8,082 nt of DNA from Candidatus Bathyarchaeota archaeon. Lineage in GTDB: Archaea; Thermoproteota; Bathyarchaeia; TCS64. The translations under genes and the position numbers were made by a program. The stretch spans positions 1-8,082 of the forward strand of contig JABXKY010000201.1 in NCBI GenBank assembly GCA_013619005.1. Direction: 5' to 3'. This document shows positions 5,243-8,082 of the stretch, piece after piece. The notes below the pieces were generated by a model. The model was given only the letters and a program-made list of their open reading frames with translations, ran no database searches and was not told the origin of the DNA. How positions within the stretch are numbered: the stretch's first letter is position 1; every line of letters starts with the position of its first letter.

Positions 5243-6223
5243 ATGTCGAAGGTTCCAGCTTGGGAGGTCTCCAGAGAGATTAGAGTCAAGGCCGAAGAGG
5301 AGACAAAACCCGAGTACGGATGCCCCCCAGAGGAACGATCGTTGAATGAGTTGCTCCGCTTCGGCTTGGTTGTCATCGACAAGACCGCCGGACCCACCAG
5401 TCACGAGGTCGCTGCCTGGATAAAGAAGCTTCTTGAGCTGGACAAGGTCGGCCACGGAGGGACCCTTGACCCGAAGGTCACTGGCATCCTGCCCACGATG
5501 CTTCAGAACGGCACTAAGGCGGTTCAAGCCCTGCTGGACTCTGGCAAGCAGTACGTCTGTGTTATGCGGACGCATGACGATGTATCGGAGGACAAGGTCA
5601 GGGAGACCCTGAGCCTGTTCGAGGGTGAGATCTACCAGAGGCCACCCGTGAGGAGCAGCGTATCAAGGCGGCTTAGGACCCGCAATATCTACGACATCGA
5701 TTTCCAGGAGGGCGAGGGAAGGAACTGGCTATTCAAGGTGAACTGCCAGAGCGGCACGTACATCAGGAAGCTATGCTTCGACGTCGGAGAGGTGATTGGA
5801 TGCGGCGCCCACATGCAGGAACTGAGAAGGACAAGGAGCGGGCCATTCACCGAGGACGACCTGTACACCCTGTATGACCTCAGCGAGGCAGTGGACATGA
5901 AGAAAGAGGGCGATGACTCCAGGCTCAAGGAGATAATCAGGCCTTTCGAGGACGGGATGAGTCTCCTCCCAAAGATATGGATAAGGGACTCGGCGGTCGA
6001 GGCGATAAGCAACGGGGCCCAGCTGGCCATCCCGGGGGTGCTCAGGTACGAGACGGGAATCAACATCGGTGATCTAGTTGGCGTGTACACCCAGAAGGAG
6101 GAGGCCGTCGCGTTGGCGAGGGCGGACATGAGCAGCGGCAAGATTCAGTCAGAGAGCCACGGCATTGTGGCCACAAGCGCGCGTGTGTTGATGCCAATTG
6201 GCGTGTACCCCAAGCGCTGGTAG
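5243..6223 (+). CDS. cbf5: Cbf5/TruB-family RNA pseudouridine synthase
   Basis: Catalytic subunit of archaeal H/ACA guide ribonucleoprotein, which isomerises uridine to pseudouridine in rRNA; archaeal Cbf5 can also modify tRNA U55 without a guide. At 326 residues it is near the usual 330-340. In order: an N-terminal extension ending in YGCPPEERSLNELLRFG; DKTAGPTSHEVAAWIKK (46-62); the catalytic loop GHGGTLDPKVTG (70-81) with Asp76; QRPPVRSSVSRRLRTR; GTYIRKLCFDVG; ELRRTRSGPF; and a C-terminal PUA domain from about residue 241 (LLPKIWIRDSAV to the end, GVYPKRW). Every motif of the family is intact. ATG 5243 aligns with the known N-terminal region of archaeal Cbf5. The next gene, 34 bases on, encodes a probable RNA methyltransferase. 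Confidence 0.97.
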   Translation: MSKVPAWEVSREIRVKAEEETKPEYGCPPEERSLNELLRFGLVVIDKTAGPTSHEVAAWIKKLLELDKVGHGGTLDPKVTGILPTMLQNGTKAVQALLDSGKQYVCVMRTHDDVSEDKVRETLSLFEGEIYQRPPVRSSVSRRLRTRNIYDIDFQEGEGRNWLFKVNCQSGTYIRKLCFDVGEVIGCGAHMQELRRTRSGPFTEDDLYTLYDLSEAVDMKKEGDDSRLKEIIRPFEDGMSLLPKIWIRDSAVEAISNGAQLAIPGVLRYETGINIGDLVGVYTQKEEAVALARADMSSGKIQSESHGIVATSARVLMPIGVYPKRW

Positions 6224-6227
6224 AACC

Positions 6228-6234
6228 CTTATAC
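6228..6234 (+). promoter_or_regulatory. TATA box of the MJ0882-like methyltransferase gene (leaderless)
   Basis: CTTATAC lies 30 bases before ATG 6258. No Shine-Dalgarno precedes this ATG, so a leaderless transcript starting near 6258 is likely. This also argues against the upstream in-frame start at 6198, which would lie before the promoter and inside cbf5. Confidence 0.45.
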
Positions 6235-6257
6235 CTCCACGTCATATCTTCAGAGCG

Positions 6258-6860
6258 ATGAGTGACTCACATTACTTCTCAAGCAAGCCAACGGCGGAGG
6301 ACAGGAGAGGGCTCATTAGGACGATTCTAAGGGGCAAACGGTACGAGTTCATCACCTCTCGCGGCGTCTTCAGCTCCAAGAAGGTTGACAAGGGCACTCG
6401 TATCCTCGTGGAGAACATGGTCCTTCCGGAGGAGGGCAGGTTACTGGACATGGGCTGCGGTATCGGTATCATAGGCATCGTGGCGGCGAGGGAGACCCCG
6501 GACCTGAAGGTCGTGATGACGGATATCAACCAGAGGGCTGTTGAGCTAACCCGCCTGAACGCAAAGAGAAACAGGGTGACCAATATCAGGGTACATGAGG
6601 GCTTCCTTTACGAGCCCATGGGCGATACGAAGTTTGATACAATTGTCTCAAACCCGCCCATCTCTGCTGGCATGAGAAAGGTGGTGTTCCCGCTAGTAGA
6701 AGGGGCCAAGGAGAGGCTAGTCGAGGGAGGGACCCTTCAACTTGTGATCCAGTCCAACAAGGGGGGCAAGATGCTGGCAGGAGCCATAGATGAGGCGTTT
6801 GGAGAGCACACCGTTCTGGCTAGAAAAAGCGGCTACAGGGTATTATTCGCGGCAGGCTAA
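6258..6860 (+). CDS. Class I SAM-dependent methyltransferase, RsmC-like/MJ0882 type (probable RNA methyltransferase)
   Basis: 200 residues. The sequence follows the layout of archaeal MJ0882-type proteins (MTS domain, related to the C-terminal half of the 16S rRNA guanine methyltransferase RsmC). It begins HYFSSKPTAEDRR (5-17), then FITSRGVFSSKKVDKGT (31-47), SAM-binding motif I LLDMGCGIGIIG (62-73), the acidic residue D89 that should bind the ribose (TDINQRAVELT), the catalytic SNPPI (131-135), and the terminal GYRVLF segment. NPP(I/Y/F) motifs mark N-methyltransferases acting on exocyclic amines. Substrate is inferred to be rRNA or tRNA; I cannot choose. Frame is also open from 6198, but ATG 6258 gives the MJ0882-like N-terminus and a well placed TATA box. 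Convergent with the Lrp operon, 64 bases away. Confidence 0.92.
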   Translation: MSDSHYFSSKPTAEDRRGLIRTILRGKRYEFITSRGVFSSKKVDKGTRILVENMVLPEEGRLLDMGCGIGIIGIVAARETPDLKVVMTDINQRAVELTRLNAKRNRVTNIRVHEGFLYEPMGDTKFDTIVSNPPISAGMRKVVFPLVEGAKERLVEGGTLQLVIQSNKGGKMLAGAIDEAFGEHTVLARKSGYRVLFAAG

Positions 6861-6862
6861 GG

Positions 6863-6917
6863 TCAAGGAGGATATATCCGAACTGTTGGGGCTTTCCCGC
6901 TTTATCCCTCTCCTTGA
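6863..6917. repeat. 8-base inverted repeat spanning the convergent gap
   Basis: TCAAGGAG at 6863-6870 and CTCCTTGA at 6910-6917 are perfect complements 39 bases apart, with a smaller GGGG-CTTT-CCC stem (6888-6898) inside. It fills the gap between two convergent genes and could form a stem in either transcript, perhaps stabilising 3' ends. No T-run follows directly, so it is not a classical terminator. Confidence 0.35.
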
Positions 6918-6924
6918 GTAATGC

Positions 6925-7377
6925 CTATATGATGAAGTACTTGGGTAGTATCTTTTCGTTGCCTGACCAGATGCACGAGGTCAAGTTCTTGACGCCTTTG
7001 ATCTCGGCTATGTCCCTGCTGATTTGCTGGTAATGCTTCACGTCGTGGATGACCGCCAAGGCGAGTAGGTCGTGCTCCCCCACCGTCTTGGTGGCCACGA
7101 TGATGTTGGGCATCTCGATAAGTGTCTGGAGGATGCCCCCCGAGTCAAGGTCGTCCGACGTTGAGGTGTCTATCTGGAAGGCCGCGATGCCCTCGTAACC
7201 AATCTTGTCGATGTCAACAACAACGGTGCTTCCCCTGATCTCGCCCTTGTCCAGCATCTGGTTGTAGTGGTTTATGATGGTGTCCGTTGACCTTTCTGTG
7301 TGGCTGGCTATTCTCCTGAAGCTGAGGCGTGCGTTCTCCGTCAGGAAATCGATGATTTTCGTGTCAAGCTCGTTCAT
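6925..7377 (-). CDS. Lrp/AsnC-family transcriptional regulator (second gene of tandem pair)
   Basis: 150 residues from ATG 7377, the normal Lrp length. The helix-turn-helix spans about 19-41 (FRRIASHTERSTDTIINHYNQM). A linker strand (STVVVDIDKIGY) leads into the RAM ligand-binding/oligomerisation domain, which contains TVGEHDLLALAV (98-109), the family's GExD effector-pocket motif. Start choice: an ATG at 7383 overlaps the upstream gene's stop, but the Shine-Dalgarno GAGGA (7388-7384) is 6 bases before ATG 7377 and too close to 7383. The stop of the upstream regulator is two bases away, so the two are co-transcribed and translationally coupled. It probably forms dimers or octamers, possibly mixed with its neighbour. 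Target genes and ligand are unknown. Confidence 0.92.
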   Translation of the reverse strand: MNELDTKIIDFLTENARLSFRRIASHTERSTDTIINHYNQMLDKGEIRGSTVVVDIDKIGYEGIAAFQIDTSTSDDLDSGGILQTLIEMPNIIVATKTVGEHDLLALAVIHDVKHYQQISRDIAEIKGVKNLTSCIWSGNEKILPKYFII

Positions 7378-7379
7378 AA

Positions 7380-7856
7380 TCATTCCTCTATCAGTGGCTC
7401 CAGCTCAAAGTTCTGGGGGCAGAGGAGGAACTGGTCGACCCAGATGTTTGTCTTGACCTCTCTCACCATGTTGTGGCTCTGGATGGTTTCCTTGAGGTTG
7501 TTCATCTCGTTCATGTTTCTGCGGGTGGCTATGGAGAATATGTCGTACTCCCCCATGGCGTGGGTGGCGAAGCAGAGACCGTTCTGTTTTTTGAGGAACT
7601 CCAGTACCTGGTCTACGCTGGAGGGTTCCACGTCTATGCTGAAGTTGGCGATGACCTCTTCCCCGAATTTACGGGGGTCAAGTAGCAGAGTGGTGTTTGT
7701 GATTATTCCCCTGTCCCTGAGCTTCCTGAACCTCTTGATGATGGTGTCCACGCTTACGTTGCACTGGGCTGCCATGTCCGAGTACTTTGTTCTGGCGTCC
7801 TTCTGCAGGTTCCTTAGGATGGAGACGTCGATCTCGTCCAGTTTCCGCCTTGCCAT
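7380..7856 (-). CDS. Lrp/AsnC-family transcriptional regulator (first gene of tandem pair)
   Basis: 158 residues. The N-terminal LDEIDVSILRNLQKDAR (6-22) is the classic Lrp opening, followed by a helix-turn-helix (about 25-46, YSDMAAQCNVSVDTIIKRFRKL). The RAM domain has AMGEYDIFSIA (100-110). The recognition helix shares S-x-DTII with the downstream paralogue, so both may bind related DNA. The C-terminal tail (CPQNFELEPLIEE) is acidic and longer than in the partner. The start ATG 7856 has no Shine-Dalgarno but a T-rich TATA-like box about 30 bases upstream, so the mRNA is probably leaderless. Autoregulation is common in this family but no clear operator is visible. Confidence 0.93.
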   Translation of the reverse strand: MARRKLDEIDVSILRNLQKDARTKYSDMAAQCNVSVDTIIKRFRKLRDRGIITNTTLLLDPRKFGEEVIANFSIDVEPSSVDQVLEFLKKQNGLCFATHAMGEYDIFSIATRRNMNEMNNLKETIQSHNMVREVKTNIWVDQFLLCPQNFELEPLIEE

Positions 7857-7880
7857 GGAGTGTTTATCGTAAATCTTCTG

Positions 7881-7890
7881 ATAAAAAACC
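7881..7890 (-). promoter_or_regulatory. TATA-like box of the Lrp operon, doubling as T-run after the CRM gene
   Basis: The minus strand reads GGTTTTTTAT, about 30 bases before ATG 7856. It fits a leaderless promoter for the regulator pair. The same T6 run lies about 20 bases after the stop of the CRM gene and could terminate it. Confidence 0.4.
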
Positions 7891-7908
7891 TTCTAGGGCA
7901 TAAAATAT

Positions 7909-8082
7909 CTATATCCTGATCTTGCGGCGACCCCTGTCCATGTTCTCCCAGTACAGGATTAGTACGTTGCCTATGATGTCCACTACCTCGCTGCCGGTCG
8001 CCTTGGCAATGTTCTCTGAGATCTCCTGTTTGTGGTCCTTGTAGTCGAGGAACTTGATCTTGACGAGCTCGTGCTCGTGGAG
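7909..8082 (-). CDS. CRM/YhbY-domain RNA-binding protein, 5' end cut by window edge
   Basis: I translated this frame by hand: the last 57 codons before TAG (7911-7909). HEHELVKIKFLDYKD (2-16 of the fragment) followed by EISENIAKATGSEVVDIIG and VLILYWEN is the second half of the YhbY/CRM fold (helix, strand, helix, strand of a KH-like topology). In bacteria YhbY associates with pre-50S ribosomes and in plants CRM proteins assist intron splicing; archaeal members are single-domain proteins of about 85-100 residues with unproven roles. The tail RGRRKIRI is basic and could contact RNA. The N-terminal half, with the GxxG loop, is outside the window. Confidence 0.85.
   Translation of the reverse strand, partial: LHEHELVKIKFLDYKDHKQEISENIAKATGSEVVDIIGNVLILYWENMDRGRRKIRI

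Noticed and set aside
5213..5575. Minus-strand 120-codon frames opposite cbf5
   Set aside because: They lie opposite a fully convincing cbf5 and have no recognisable motif; they are shadows of high-GC coding sequence.
6198..6257. Upstream in-frame start adding 20 residues to the methyltransferase
   Set aside because: It overlaps cbf5, precedes the TATA box and does not match the MJ0882-like N-terminus, which begins at HYFS close to ATG 6258.
6925..7856. Siroheme decarboxylase pair AhbA/AhbB
   Set aside because: Those enzymes are also tandem Lrp-like proteins, but the typical GE(H/Y)D effector motif is present and the haem-enzyme His-Asn-Tyr type motif is absent. Regulators fit better.

Overview
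The window reads as chromosomal DNA of an archaeon. The evidence is an archaeal Cbf5-type tRNA/rRNA pseudouridine synthase, a methyltransferase very close in layout to Methanocaldococcus MJ0882, tandem Lrp/AsnC proteins, a CRM/YhbY protein, and TATA boxes roughly 30 bases before several start codons that lack a Shine-Dalgarno site (leaderless mRNAs). Coding GC is moderate, arginine is often AGG, and the intergenic DNA is AT-rich. A euryarchaeal lineage such as Thermoplasmatota would fit, but that placement is a guess. The oxygen-independent ribonucleotide reductase points to anaerobic growth.

Layout, left to right. (1) 1-1558, minus strand: a glutaredoxin/NrdH-like gene followed by an overlapping, TTG-initiated nrdD (class III ribonucleotide reductase) that runs off the left edge. 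(2) 1559-1824: an AT-rich divergent control region with several dyads and short direct repeats. (3) 1825-2622, plus: a CARF-like sensor with a C-terminal winged helix, with no CRISPR gene nearby. (4) 2819-3604, plus: a gene of unknown function, preceded by a possible 11-codon leader ORF that ends two bases before its start. (5) 3596-4768, minus: an AlkX/YcaQ-like DNA glycosylase (HTH_42 family), convergent with and overlapping the previous gene. (6) 4872-5204, plus: a small acidic coiled-coil protein. (7) 5243-6223 and 6258-6860, plus: cbf5 and the MJ0882-like methyltransferase, both likely RNA-modification or RNA-associated functions. (8) 6925-7856, minus: two paralogous Lrp/AsnC regulators in one operon. 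(9) 7909-8082, minus: the C-terminal end of a CRM/YhbY RNA-binding protein.

How the genes work together: the glutaredoxin-like protein is the probable electron donor for NrdD, forming a dNTP-synthesis unit. The divergent CARF-like regulator is a candidate controller of that unit or of itself, which is the most interesting hypothesis here. Cbf5, the methyltransferase and the CRM protein are RNA-associated housekeeping functions. The tandem Lrp pair probably acts as a homo- or hetero-oligomeric regulator. I see no mobile element, CRISPR array, tRNA or rRNA. No gene-free stretch exceeds 300 bases.
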